Of a stretch of DNA of 64,000 nucleotides, positions 22,942-35,256 are shown piece by piece. This DNA comes from Phragmites australis (taxonomy: Eukaryota > Streptophyta > Magnoliopsida > Poales > Poaceae): contig NC_084938.1 in NCBI RefSeq assembly GCF_958298935.1, forward strand, positions 20,441,501-20,505,500, in the 5' to 3' direction. Under the pieces are notes generated by a model. It searched no databases. It worked only from the letters and a program-made list of their open reading frames with translations, and was not told where the DNA came from. Positions within the stretch are counted from its first letter, which is position 1, and each line of letters starts with the position of its first letter. The translations under genes were made by a program, and so were the position numbers.

Positions 22942-23600
22942 TGATGAGGACATCACTTCTTTAGTTCAACCCACATCACCTGTTGCTACCACAACACCAG
23001 GACCAATCACTTAGGCACATGAATTCAATTACGTGATTCTCTTAAAGAATGAAGGACCAGAAGATAGCGACATCAAAGGGGTGTTGCGCCCCTATATTTG
23101 GGTTGGGCCCATGTAACAAATTCTGCATTTAAGTAGTTTCGTTAATATGGAATGGTTGGGAGGAGATTTTTCCCTGCATCTTGTGCTGGCCGAAATCCCT
23201 TCACCCTCTACCTATTTATACCCATGGCTGGACTCCTTCGCGCCTCAGGTTTTCTTTGTGTAAGTTTAGCCATTATGCAAACACTGTTCTTCAGTTGTGT
23301 CGGACGATCACATGCAAGACAACCTTTGAGAATCCCACCTTTGTGTTGAACAAGATTGCTATTTCGCCATTTTAGTTTTGCCTACATCTTATTCTTGCTT
23401 GTTTTTTGATTGCTCGTAGGAATTGAACCTCGTGTTCAGGTTGATCTTGTTCTCCAGCAAGGTCAATAACCATTCGGAGTTGGTTCTACGATTGCTAAAG
23501 CGCCCACGACCAGTTCATTCATAGTCGTATCGCAAGAGTCACCTCTACCAGATCAATAGTTACCCTCTCATCGAAAGATCGGGAGACCTTAACCTTATCA
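22942..23600 (+). repeat. 5' LTR of the truncated CRM-like element
   Basis: TGATGAGGACATCAC...CCTTATCA, 659 bp, shorter than the 918-bp LTR of the intact copy. It contains GGACCAATCAC near 23000, matching the start of the coding part within the other element's LTR, here followed by a stop. It ends two bases before TGTTATCAAATTCC, a mutated initiator-Met primer site at 23603. Confidence 0.65.
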
Positions 23601-24793
23601 AGTGTTATCAAATTCCCAGCTTGCTCGGTGAGAATTTTTCCACTTTTATAGTTAAGTTTTTTCTTTCATATTGTCCACTGAAAAAGCCGCAAAAACAAAG
23701 ATTAGATCTTCCTGTCCAAACCCTTTGCGCCTTGCATTTTTCTTTTTAGTTGTTGCTTTATTTGTGTTACGCCTTGTATCGATCTTTTGGCAACACAGAC
23801 CCCCTTGTTTCCTTGCTATACCTACACCTTCCAATTCTGAAAAAGCGAGCAATGCATATTTTTTGTTCTTTCGACCAGATCCTTCCCATTCCGAAAAGGC
23901 AAGCCATAAACTAGAGAAACGAAATAACTGATTTGCACATCTTTTGGTTTGCACCAAAATAAATCCAACACATCACAGAAAAAGACAAGAGGGTGAAAAA
24001 ACCGAAAACAATATAGAAGAAAACGCCTCCCCATGTTGGAAACAATAAAAAAGGAAAGTGTCAAACCGCTATTGTGTTTTCCTTTGGTGTCTCAACCAAA
24101 GAAGGAAACGGCCAATTCCAAGGTTTCGAACCCACAAAAATAGAAAGGAAGGAACCCAACCATATCGTGATCCAAGGTTTCCTTGTTCATAGAGAGAGAG
24201 AGGTGGTATCTATTAATTACATTTTTACCCCTGGTCACCATACACTAAAAATTAATTATCGTGTCATCGTTCGATGTATACTACTCAAGCTAGGGATTCT
24301 TTGCATCACACTTCATTTCTATATGCATGGGCTCCACATCGTGTGAACATTTTTTGTACCCTAACATCAGCTTTGAGTAGTCGGCTAGCGTCTCTCCTAG
24401 TACTTGGTGTGAGACCTTTTGTTGCTTGCATCAAGTCAAATTATTCTTTGCACAAACTTACTGATACATTTCTCACCTTGATTGGATCAGCAACTGGGAT
24501 TGGTATTTTGAACACTTATTCAACTTTGCATTTGCTGATTGATTGTGCTAATCCTAGATACTATAATTGAACCTGCCTAGCTACACCTTTCTACAACGAA
24601 CAGGCTTGTGTCACCTAGCAATTGCTCCATCCAATCTCCATTGGTTGACATCGCTGGTTGCATATCACCCATGTTGGCTTGGTACGAATTGGTAAGGGTT
24701 CTTGAGAGTGTGTGTTTTGACATAGCCATGTCCCATTAGTTTGTGGGACATATACTTGTGTTCTTTGTTTTTCTTTTCTCTTTTTTTCTGACC

Positions 24794-25590
24794 ATGATAG
24801 GATCTGAGGGGAAGTTAGAACACAGATCACCACATTCTCCTTATACTCGAGGCATCATACAACATTTTGAGCGACAAGTGAGGCTACAAATAGAAGGCCT
24901 TGAGAAGGATGTAAGGACAACAAATGAGCGTGTTGCCCAACTTGAGGGCGCCCAGATTGAGATAGGTGCAGCTCTCCATGAAATGAAGACTGCTCAAGGC
25001 AGCACCAACACTAATCTAGAAACATTGTCACACGCACACTTGCTACTGTCATACAAGGCCAAGCTACCCACAGCAAGATAGAAGAACAAGGTGAAGATAA
25101 TTATGTGGGTAATACTGAGTATGAAGAGATTATCAACCACAACACTGCACGGGATCATCATTTGATGCATTTTAATCAACAAGGTATGTGCTGAAACCAG
25201 CCTCAAGTGCAGTACGTAATCGCGATGACTCTTTTGCTAAGGTTAAATTCACTATACATGAGTTCAATGGAAAATATGATTCAGATGGTTATCTTGATTG
25301 GGAACTAGCTATTGATCAAAAGTCTGCATGCCATGCTTTTCCTGCACATAACTAAGTTAGGGCTTCTACTAGTGAGTTTACAGAGTTTGCTTCTGTTTGG
25401 TGGAGAGAACATTGCCTTAAACATCCCAATAGCATTCCCACAACTTGGGGCGCTTTAAAACTGCTCATGCGACCTAGATTTGTTCTAGCTTACTATGCTC
25501 GTGACATGCTAAATAAATTACAATGTTTACATCAAGGTACTAATTATGTAGAGGCATACTAATTCTACAGAGGCGTTACATCAAGGTACT
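24794..25590 (+). pseudogene. gag remnant of the truncated CRM-like element
   Basis: ATG 24794 starts a frame open to 25081, with a probable coiled-coil N-terminus (LEKDVRTTNERVAQLEG). After frame changes the gag core appears at about 25236-25560: VKFTIHEFNGKYDSDGYLDW, RASTSEFTEFASVWWREHC and TTWGALKLLMRPRFVLAYYA. Each piece lines up with the gag of the intact element near 51690-51950. Stops after HN and EAY break it. It has no capsid or zinc-knuckle end and is non-functional. Confidence 0.75.
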
Positions 25591-26826
25591 ACAAATGAAA
25601 TTAAACTTTAAAAAAATGAAACTGAGGAGAAACGGTCTTCTGAAAATTAAATCTAGAAAAAAATTATGAAATTAAATTTAGATAAATATTGGTGAAAGAA
25701 TCATCAAAATTAGAGCTGAAACGGAGGACAAACAGGCTTCCAAAAATTAAATGTGGAAAAAGAAAAAGGAAATTTTTCTTTTTTTGGAACTTTTGTTGGG
25801 CTTGGTACTGTGCTTATGGGCTGCCACTATGTGAATGTGATGGAGCTGGGCTATGGCTATGCTGTTGGGCTGGCCTGTGGGCCGAGGTGGCCCAGTTCGG
25901 CCTAGAGGGGTGATGGCACATCATATGATGTCAGCGGTTGGGCCACCTATCGGGTTTACACAGAGAGAGAGGGGGAACAACGAGAGCAGATGGTGTTTCC
26001 TCGAAACATCGCTAGGTAGCGCCGCCTACCGAGATGCGCTCCACGGTGGAGGACTCGCTGGAGGCTCACCGGAACGACCGTCTAGCCGCCATTTTCGATG
26101 GTGAGGGCACAAGGAGGGAGCTAGTGACGTGAACGTTTTGCGAAGGAACGGAGCGGGGAGGGGAAGGGGAAGGCTAGCAGCGTGTCACCATGGATGCAGA
26201 CCGGTGAGCTCGCGGGGACCTCGGTAGGGGCCAAGGAAAAGGGAGAGAGTCACAAAGGATGGTGGAGGAGGGGCCAAGGAAAAGGGAGAGGCACGTGGGA
26301 GAGAGGGAGGCTCGGTGTCCGATAGGGAGACAGAGTGAGGGTGAGCGAGGTGGGGCTACCTTGCTTGGGATGCCCGTGAGCTGGGGTGGCATGGCTTAGG
26401 CAGGTGCCCATTTATAGGCAGAGGCGACTAGCGTGGAGGTGGGGGACGACGAGCTCAGGAGGAGCTCAGGTAGGAGCCGGGCGCAGGAGCGCTTTGCGTG
26501 CGTGTGCACGTGCACGTGCGGCGCTGCTCGTCAATAGTCAGCGTGTAGCACGACGCTGCCACCTCAGAGTGCGCACGCGGGAGGTCGGGGTCGGGGTGTG
26601 GTCGCCATGTCCTGTTGCGAAGAAAGGGACAAGGGGGGAGGAGCGGCATTGTGCACGCGTGAGTGGGAATACGAAGGTGTCGATCGGGCTAGGCTAAGGG
26701 AAAAGAGAGAGGGATGTGGGCCGAAGGGGGGAGATGGGCAGGTGAAGGCTTTGGGCCGAAATGAGCCCGAGAGAGAAAAGAAAGGTTTGAAGTTTTCTTT
26801 TGATTTCATGTTCTGGTTTTTGAGTT
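25591..26826 (+). repeat. LTR-like sequence, left of the foldback element
   Basis: It has an A-rich start, then a GC-rich stretch with several GGGCC words, and continues across the foldback insertion to TTAGGGTGTTACA (27706-27718), a typical gypsy LTR end. No protein is recognisable, and the 5' end of the LTR is not defined. Confidence 0.4.
26818..26826 (+). repeat. Target-site duplication, left (TTTTGAGTT)
   Basis: It pairs with TTTTGAATT at 27698-27706, eight of nine bases identical. Nine bases is the size made by Mutator-like transposases. Confidence 0.75.
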
Positions 26827-27697
26827 GGGAAAATTATGAAAATACCATCGCAAAAGAGCATTTGTTGCTAAATACCATCACAAAGTTGTTGAGTTGCTAA
26901 ATACCATCGCAAACACGAAAAACTCTGAAAAATACCATCGCCGGCATTAAAACGCAATGAACAGTACTCCATAGCTCCAATTTCAAAATAGTGGTCTTTT
27001 GTTACTCCAAAAATCTTAGAACTTTTTGTACGTGTTCTGTAATCTACCCAAAATGCCTATGTACAATTTAAACTAAAATTCTCCAAAAAAGACTACTTTG
27101 ATAACTTCTAACAATTATTAGATCCTCAAATAAAGTCAAAAAAATCTGGAAAAATTTACTAATATTCTTATTATGTGATGGAATAATTTCTAAAATTATT
27201 TCCATCCATAGCTTATATGAGCAATCAAATTTAATTAAAAGAAGAATATCACATGAAGTGATAAAAATGCATAAAAACGGAGCACTACAAAGAAACTCAC
27301 TTTTTCATCATATAACCTAATGATTTAAATAATTTTAAAAATTATTCCATCATATAATAAGAATATTAGTAAATTTTCCCAGATTATTTGGAATTTATTT
27401 GAGGCCTTAATAATTTTTAGAATTTATAAAAGTAGCCTTGTTTGGAGAATTTTAGTTTAAATTTTACATAGGCTTTTTGGGTGAATCCAATTAAATGGGT
27501 TGCACATGGATTATGAAACACATACAAAAAGTTCTAAGATTTTTGGAGTAACAGACGACCACTATTTTGAAATTGGAGCTGTTGAGTATTGTTCATGTCA
27601 TTTTAATGCTGACGATGGCATTTTTCAGAGTTTTTCGCGTTTGCGATGGTATTTAGCAACAAGCGCTCTTTTGAGATAGTATTTTCATAATTTCCCC
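26827..27697. mobile_element. Non-autonomous Mutator-like foldback element
   Basis: The left end GGGAAAATTATGAAAATACC is the inverse of the right end ATTTTCATAATTTCCCC. The inverted similarity continues inward for about 400 bp on each side (left arm to about 27227, right arm from about 27304), with shared words such as GCTAAATACCATCGCAAA, AGTAGTC-type blocks and TACTAATATTCTTATTAT. A short unpaired centre of about 75 bp remains. There is no ORF. Very long terminal inverted repeats with a 9-bp duplication fit MULEs. Confidence 0.85.
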
Positions 27698-27706
27698 TTT
27701 TGAATT
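27698..27706 (+). repeat. Target-site duplication, right (TTTTGAATT)
   Basis: Matches 26818-26826 at eight of nine positions, directly outside the right inverted repeat. Confidence 0.75.
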
Positions 27707-27718
27707 TTAGGGTGTTAC

Positions 27719-28699
27719 AACTTCGAATGAAGTATGTGACATGTGGTCACTGCCAAGTATATAGACTATGTATATGAAAAATATTGGAAAATACATTGAA
27801 GGTAATCACCAAAAAGGTGTAGACCTCGCAACAATAGGCAATAAACTCGCTGCTATAACATAGACTCTATCCAATAATGGTGGACGACGCTACAGTCGCA
27901 GCCAATGTTATAGACTATACTATCTTGTGTTATGCCAATATTTTATGAAAAGTTAGTCACTAAAATTTTTGTATAAATAACTGCAAGCTTAAAAACATAA
28001 GAAATTACAAAATAAATAAATAAAAGAAATAGATGCTAGAAAAGAAATGTGTATATCAAACTGTAGTTATATTAATATATAATGTATTGCTAAGGTAATA
28101 CATTGGAATCGCAAAAATATACATCACTATATTATTCCTGAGAGCATGAGGGTATGGAAAGCATTTTTACATAAGGTAAATACAATAGAACATAAATTAC
28201 ATATAGTCTGAGGACTAAATCATAAATAAAAAGGACTGTTATGAAGTTTTTAATGCTGATAATACAATTATAAATGTCATGAGGGACTTATTTGCAAAAA
28301 AATCAATAAAATTGGGGTTATATTGAATCCGCGTGTAATATATTAAAAACCCGAGAGATTGTTATGCAGTTGTACATATTACTATGTAATTCCTAATAAC
28401 CTGAGAATCTGGAGTGAAAATTTATAAAAAGTAATTAAATATAACACAATTACTGTACAGTCTGAGGACTTAAACATAAGAAATATTATTAAAAGTAAAG
28501 TTATATACTTGCGCACAACTATTGTGAAACTCGAGGGGTTTTCTATAAAACTAATGGCCCAGGCTTAATTGTGTTCTAGCCAAATGGCTCGCAACTTGAT
28601 TCGAACTCGAGGGGTTTTATGAAAACATATCCGACCTGGTGTAAATTGACATAATTGGTTTGAACCCATCAATGTTTCTGACACAAATTGCCCGTTTGG
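27719..28699. other. AT-rich region, unrecognised
   Basis: No coding region is supported. It contains two diverged copies of GTCTGAGGACT..AA.CATAA (near 28206 and 28460) and two of CTCGAGGGGTTTT (near 28532 and 28607), so it probably derives from an old repeat. Confidence 0.4.
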
Positions 28700-29549
28700 G
28701 CCCAATTCAGCCTCTCCAATCTCCACCCCCCCCCCCCCCCCCTCACACTCTTCTGGCGGCGTCGGGCGCCTCCATGCGCGCCTGCCCGTCTGCCGGCCGA
28801 CGGACCCTTTGCGTCGCTGCCGAACTCCGGCCTGGCCACCCCAACCGCCAAGTTGGGCCGTGAGGTGTAGCCGCCGCCATGAGGGCGGGCTGGCTTCGCC
28901 GCCCGGATACGGCCGGAGAGCCGCCACCGGCCTCCCACGGGCTGTTCGCCGTCTGGCCAGCTCGCCGCCGGAGGGTGGCCTCGGCCGAAGGGAGGACCAG
29001 CGAGCCATGGGAGGGTGTGTGAATCAAGGTCGTGCACCGCCGCCACTGTCGAAAAGCTGGGCGGTCGGCTGGATGCGCCGCGGAGCCGTAGCCGCCCGAA
29101 GGGCATCATGAAGAAGAAGCATCCGCCCGGCATCGCGCGAAGGAGGATCGCCGCCGCCGACTTGGGGCCTCGCCGCGCGTAGCCACGGGAGATGGCATGG
29201 CCGGACAATCGGTGCCGAAGTAGCCACGCCGTCGTGTTTTTGAATGAGATCGCCGTTGGCCGAGGCCGGGATCTACGCGTCTGTGTGGCCGGACATCGCC
29301 TGCCGCCGTGCAATACGGGGAGGACGTCGGTGTAGGAGTTCCTTGCGGTAGTAGTACATCAACGGGAAGATGTTGCCGGAAGAAAACAACGACAGTCAAC
29401 CAGTTGGTGGATCGTCGTCATAGTTCTTCTATCTGGGATCGTCCTCGCCGCGTCACCACCGCTCTGTGCTTTTTCCGTGTGATGCTGTTGATGATGCTCT
29501 CTTTTATCTTCTCTGTCCAGCATGTGCGGATAACGTGTTTGGGTAAAAA
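28700..29549. other. GC-rich island, possible captured gene fragment
   Basis: A C-run (28726-28742) is followed by about 780 bp of GC-rich sequence unlike its AT-rich neighbours. Overlapping open frames exist on both strands (for example 28669-29313 minus), but none resembles a known family and no single frame is convincing. A splice-acceptor-like TCTTCTCTGTCCAG ends near 29520. It could be a gene fragment carried by a transposon, or an old LTR. Confidence 0.35.
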
Positions 29550-29760
29550 TGTAAATAGAGAGATTGAGAGAACAAAGAACTAAGAGTTTCATTCATTCTA
29601 TTGATTTCTTCATACATTTATACATGTTAAAGGGAGAATTGATGCTCATTCAGAAAACATCCTTTCAGAATGTTTAATCATCTTCATAACATCTGTCATG
29701 GCACATACACATATCATGTCGGTTTAATCATCTTCATAACATCTGTCATGGCACACGACT
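29550..29760 (-). repeat. LTR fragment of the same copia family as 17395
   Basis: TGTAAATAGAGAGATTGAGAG, CATACATTTATACATG and CATTCAGAA occur in the same order and spacing as at 17395-17500. It includes a 50-bp tandem duplication (starts at 29672 and 29722: GTTTAATCATCTTCATAACA). No internal coding region adjoins it. Confidence 0.6.
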
Positions 29761-30999
29761 TCGGGCCAAGCCACCTCATCAATGAGGTAATGACAAGAAA
29801 CTACTCTTCGCTCGCAAAACGAAAAAAAAAGGAAACTACTCTCTTCGGCGTGAATAAGGTCCTCAGTGGTCAACGAAAGGGCGTTCAGATGCCTTCATAA
29901 GAGACCTTTTTACATTACCTCAAAAAAGAGAGACCTTTTTATATGGGAAAAATTGCATATTTGCCACTTGTTTGAGCCCTAATTGCAATGTTTGCTTCAA
30001 AGAACCCGTGGCCAGATAATCTGGGTTTACTTTAAACCTAATCCACTTGATTCCTTCGAGAAATAGAAGGAGCTAGTTACGTTGCCCGTGACAAACACAA
30101 GGCTAAATGGCTAATACAAGACTGGATCATCATCCAATAAAGATCATACTGGACACGGCTAAAGAACGCAAGTGCAACCGTTAGCACCTTGACACGCACA
30201 CCCATTTCTAAATATCCCCATCATGTCACGGTTACACGCCCAACGTGAGAACCACGTCGCTTGTTTCATCTCTCCCCTGTCCCCTTCCCATTCATTTCTT
30301 CGTGTTCAAATGGATACACAAATTACAATGACAGCAAAAAGCAAAAACTAAAAAAAATTAGAGCAACATAGAACAATCCGAAGCGCAAATCGTGATAATT
30401 ATGTAATAAAACTATAACATATTTTGGAGCTAATCATTAACAACTCTCAAACGTGTAAAAGATCATGAGCAAAAGTCAGTAAAGATTGGATATTAGAGTC
30501 GAATAGGGATAATTTGGAAAAAAAACAACTTAATATTTCATTTCTTTACAATAGCAACACGAACACCAGCCCCCTAAGCACTATATTATGTGAAGAAACA
30601 AAAAGGAGGCGCTGATATTTCAGAAAATTCAAAATGATCACCACTATGTTTGTCCAAGTAATAGGCGATTATGAAAAAAAAATATAAGCAAATTTGAACA
30701 AATCCATATGCAAAAATATGATTATGTATAAGCAGATCTGAACAAATCAAGAAGCAAAAATATGTGGATGTACAAGCAAATCAAATACAAAATTGTTTCA
30801 GGTGAAAAAAAAAACAGCTCCGATTTAAGTTTTAAAGAAAAAAGCAAATCAACATAACATTTGCACGAAAGTTTGGTGATTTTGATTTTGATAAGCAAAA
30901 TTTGGATAGACAGGAACAAAATTGAAAAGTAATTCAATATATTTTCTAGTCAAATTGATATAAATTTTAAAGTAAATCACTGCTAATGGCAATCCCGCT
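29761..30999. other. AT-rich intergenic DNA
   Basis: No gene or defined repeat boundary is visible. Repeated words such as AAGCAAATTTGAACAAATC and AAGCAGATCTGAACAAATCA near 30690-30750 suggest local duplication. Confidence 0.4.
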
Positions 31000-31560
31000 G
31001 AAGCTCGTCGATTCGCCCGCATTGCTCACCAGTTGGGGCATAGCAACATCGAGCTGCCTATGACGGTGAGCACTTTCTCCCTGTTGCCAGTGTAGTTGTG
31101 ATGTGAGGACGACCTTGGTGTGGCCGCGGCAGAAGGCGACAGGGGTGTCTATGAAGGGGGCGAGCTACCACGATCTGAAAGCCAGTGTCCCATCCCATCG
31201 CGCACGTAGGGTGTGCAGTGTGGCATAGGGGTAGTATTGGGTGCCCCCGTCGCCAAGGGAGGTCGGTCTGGGTAGCCGGCTCATAGATCCAGCCATCGAC
31301 GTTGGGACCTTACTTGAAGGCACCACACACTCCTGCTCCGCTTCCATCCACCAACCCCTCCCTGCCTGCTCCCGTATCGGGGTCATAGACCTAGGGCTCT
31401 CTGCCGCAAAGCTTGTCAAGGTGTGCACCGCTGCTTCCAATGATGGGGACCCCGTAGAGCGCGTGGCCTTCTACTGGGTGACTGGACTAGTGCCGTTGCC
31501 TCCCCTCAGCAACCTTAAACCTAGTCATATGAGCAAGAACAAGTTGAGATTCCAATAGAG
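31000..31560. other. GC-rich segment, possible gene relic
   Basis: Composition rises sharply at about 31000. Plus-strand frame 31241-31558 includes VKVCTAASNDGDPVERVAFY, which faintly recalls the start of a GRAS domain, but the match is short and no further block follows. I do not assign a function. Confidence 0.25.
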
Positions 31561-34440
31561 AGGGAGAGGGAGAGAGGGAAGGGTATCAGAAGAGGAAACT
31601 AGGAGAGGGCGCAGTGGGGAATGGGGAACCGATAGTGGGGAAATGGGAAGGCAAAACAATCGCAGTCGATTAGAAGTAACCACATGATCTTGATCGGGTG
31701 GCTACTGAAGCATACGGGCCGGAGCACAAACACATGTATATAAATAAATCCTTTTGTCACGTGGCATCGTCTCTCTTGTTGTGCTAGGTGAACGGTTTGC
31801 ATCAGCCATCAGGCTCCAGCTAGTTCTCCTCCCGAATTGACGAGGACAATGAGTAGGGAGCATGGCACTGGAAGGCAAGTGGTCACCACCGGTCAAGGTC
31901 TCAAGGATGCAGCAGTAGCAGGAGCCTGCGGTACAATTCATTCATCTGGGTAGGGCTAGGCTGGGCAGCCGCCAATTCACTCACCTGGATAGATTTGCTG
32001 TCAGTCGGCCGGGCACATCACGTACGCACGATCGGCGCAACACGATGGTGTTCCCGCCCTTGGTTTGGGCCTTGGGATGCATGGATGGAGCGCAGCTGCC
32101 TCGCCGCCCCCACATCGCGTTTATGCCTGTGCCGGTTGCCTGCCAGCAACGGAGGGGGCGTCGATTAGTCACGCCGGGTTGACCGCGGCGAGTTGTTGCC
32201 CGCCCCCCGTCTTGAGCAGACCACTGTTCTGCTCGAGCCTGCGTAGGGCTGCGATGTCGTGGCCCCGAGGCGAGCGATCGGACAGGGCACACCGCACGAC
32301 TGGCACCGAGCACACGGTGCAACCGACCCGCCTTCGTACGAGCTAGGGTTGTCAATGAACTGAGTTAGAGCGGGTATATGATGGTGATCGAGCTTGAGGA
32401 TGGGTTATCTAAACTCGGCAGTAGGTCTTGCTATTTTAGTCGGGTATTATGATATGTTTAACTAGGTAGGTTTGAGTATGATCTTTTTCTTTTGATCCTT
32501 ATAATGTCTCATTAGTTTTAAAGATAGATAAAAAAAAGTTAAGATTGTATAAACTTGATAAGATAGTAAATTTAAATAAAAATTGTAATATTTATTAACT
32601 CGAGTCTTATCAAACTTGTGAGGCTCACGAGTATTGATCTAGGTTTGATTTAACTTATTTAAGATCAAACTCGAATCACGTTAGTATAAGTTAAATTTGA
32701 GTAGCCCGTGAGCTAGCTTTTATTTTTTACAGTCATAGTACAAGCGTGCGGACGGTGGACGACTTCCGAGTGAGGAACCGAGGAACGTCCAACAACGGGA
32801 CCCTTTCGGTTTTGGCCGCCAAGGTTGTCAAAAAGGTGGAGGCACGGTCGTGTCGCCGGTCGATCAACCTCGATCTCGGCACCAACCAAGGTTGACCGCC
32901 GGTCTTCGTTTAATCGTTTCCCTCCTGTCAATCTGGCATGCCCTGACGGTCAGGTCAGGTCATGGTCAACAATTCACCGTTTCAACGTTCACCAAAAAAA
33001 AAGCTTTCTATCTGGCTCACGCGCATTCCAATTTTGGAAGCCGAGATATTTTTGAGGGAAAATGTTAGTTCAAAAATAATTTTGAGGGGAAAAGCTGCAG
33101 ACATCATGTACAATTGTACATCACATGGCAAGCGAGGTGACCCTGTTTCCATACTGTGGTTTTCCAAAACTCTAGTAACGAGAAAATATAGTTGCAGGAA
33201 CCGCAGTTATGCAATACCACGGTTTAAGGGGAAAAAAGTCTCAAGTGAAGTTTTTAAAACTCAAAAAAAAAAACTACAGATTTAGTAATATTATGGTTTT
33301 TATAACTACAAGATTTATTATATTGAAACACCTCGTTGTTTTTAAAGCTAAAGTATTTTGCAAAATTATTTATCTTTCCAAAACTACTTTGCATGCAAAG
33401 GCCGTAGAGGCTAGAAAAAAACCGCACTGTTAAGCTGCATAACATATTTGCTAACCCACTCTCTCTTTTGCAGTGACAAATCCAAGGCCACCAAGTAGAG
33501 AGTGCTGCCTCTTCCTCCTCTTTCTCATATTCTTTTCTTTTTACTCTTCTATACCTAAAAATTGAGAGGGTTGGGAGCTCTTAAACGCACCCGAGATGGG
33601 GTTTGAGACCCCACTGCCCCCACGGTGAATCCACCCCTGCCCCTCTGTCATATCTAGTTTAACTAATACTTCTTAAAGGTAGGGGAATTTGACAGACAAA
33701 AATAGAAAAACAGTTAGCCACGCTCTTATCCTCGTACTAGCAAATCTGGGATCACTGGCGTATGTCAATGGCAGTGCACTAGGTGTTACTGTGTTAGTCT
33801 AGGAAGATCTGGACTTCCTTTTCTCTTTTTACTGAATATCAATCTAATTACCTGGAGACGTAATAGATCGAGACCACCGGTTGGATATAAAAGCCTTCCG
33901 TTAGATTATGAGCGGCTTAGCCAAATAGTGAGAACTCCCGGATATATTATTAGTAACGTTTTTGTGAAACAATACGACACATTATTCGTGCATATTGCCC
34001 TTTCATGTCTTTCAACTAAAATTGAGTTCGATATAATAAAGTTTAGCATGATATCACCTCCCCTACATACGGTAACCATTGTTGAGAATTCTTCAAAACT
34101 TCTGCCATGACGAAGCCCGTTCACTATGTTTTTGCATGAGTAAAACGATAACGCATACAACACACATTCTCTACACTCACTCCATATGCACCCACACACA
34201 CGGAGTAGATAGGAAGGGGCCAGGCTTCTAGTGCATATGAAATGCACATGTCAGTAAACGTGCAATGTGCCGAATCTACCCAGGCACTCATCTGAGAGGC
34301 TATTTGGGGGAAAAACCCTGGTGAGTCACGCGAGTTTCCATTCTGGGGATTGGACTCGTGCCCAAATACACTATGTAAGTAATTATCAAAGAAGACACAT
34401 TATTAGAAATGGTTTCTCAATACGTATTACTAATACACTA
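31561..34440. other. Intergenic region without recognisable genes
   Basis: A GC-rich piece (31980-32345) has small frames only. 32345-32715 carries repeated GAACTCGAG/ACTCGAGTC-type words like a decayed non-autonomous transposon. 33100-33430 carries repeated CCGCAGTT and CTACAGATTT-type motifs near TTT runs. Nothing has clear ends. Confidence 0.35.
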
Positions 34441-34450
34441 ATACTAACAG

Positions 34451-34787
34451 GTCTAGTGTCGATCCATCACTAATGTGTGGTCAAAGTTAGGATCCGGCTA
34501 AGATCCATCACTAATGAATCCTGACGGAAACGATCTGACAGTCTTTAATGTTATCTGTCACTAAAGATAGTAGTGACGGATAACATTAAAGACTGTCACT
34601 AATAATGTAGTCATTAGTAATGGGTAGATGGAGTACACGTCACTAAATATAACCTATTTATTAGTGACGGGTTGTTATTAGATCCGTCACTAATATTAAA
34701 ATAATCAGTGATGGGTCGTAGTTCTTACTTGTCACTAATTACTAACTCATTATTGACGGGTGTCTTTATCACTCGTCACTAATTTTT
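34451..34787. repeat. CACTA subterminal repeat array 1
   Basis: Many direct and inverted copies of TAGTGACGGGT, TAGTGACGGAT and CCGTCACTAAT-type words occur about every 30-50 bp. Such arrays are binding sites for the CACTA transposase (TnpA in En/Spm). Confidence 0.8.
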
Positions 34788-35256
34788 ACGCCAACGATCT
34801 GCTGCTCGACCACTCTCATCTCCGCTCACGTCAGCTAACCTCCTCCTCCCAACACCGAGTCGTTAGCACCGCACCGCCCGATGCTGCTACCATCCTCGTG
34901 GCTCCACCATAGCCCGACGCCATCGCCCCCTTTCTACCCGCCAGGATGAGGGCGATGGATCAAGGTAGCACCGGGGGTCGTGACCGTGGTGGCCTTGGAT
35001 GGATCCTGACGACTCCTCTATCGACTCGCGCAACAGGCGTCCACTACCCTCTAGGAGTTCACCCACCAGCAGCGTCCCCGGTGATGACCCCACGACCACC
35101 AGGATCGAGCCCGAGCATAGTACGTAACATTTTTCCTTTTTTCTCTCATTATCAGGCTTGTAGTTACACTCATTATGATACAACAATTTAATTAAGTTCA
35201 TAGTACATTAGGATCAATTCATATCATCCTATCATGTAAGTGTTGAAACTAATCAT

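Larger units (their letters stand above)
22942..25590 (+). mobile_element. Truncated CRM-clade gypsy element (5' LTR, leader, part of gag)
   Basis: The LTR starts TGATGAGGACATCACTT, the same start as the intact CRM-like element at 49208. After the LTR comes a decayed primer-binding site, a ~1.2-kb leader and a gag frame that breaks off near 25590. No pol, 3' LTR or target duplication is present, so the 3' three quarters are lost. Confidence 0.72.

Noticed and set aside
27283..27295. CACTACAAAGAAA, similar to a CACTA terminus
   Set aside because: It lies in the unpaired centre of the foldback Mutator-like element, with no partner end, no subterminal repeats nearby and no 3-bp duplication. Taken as chance.
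31241..31558. GRAS-domain gene relic
   Set aside because: The resemblance is limited to about 15 residues without any following GRAS block, so no gene is called.
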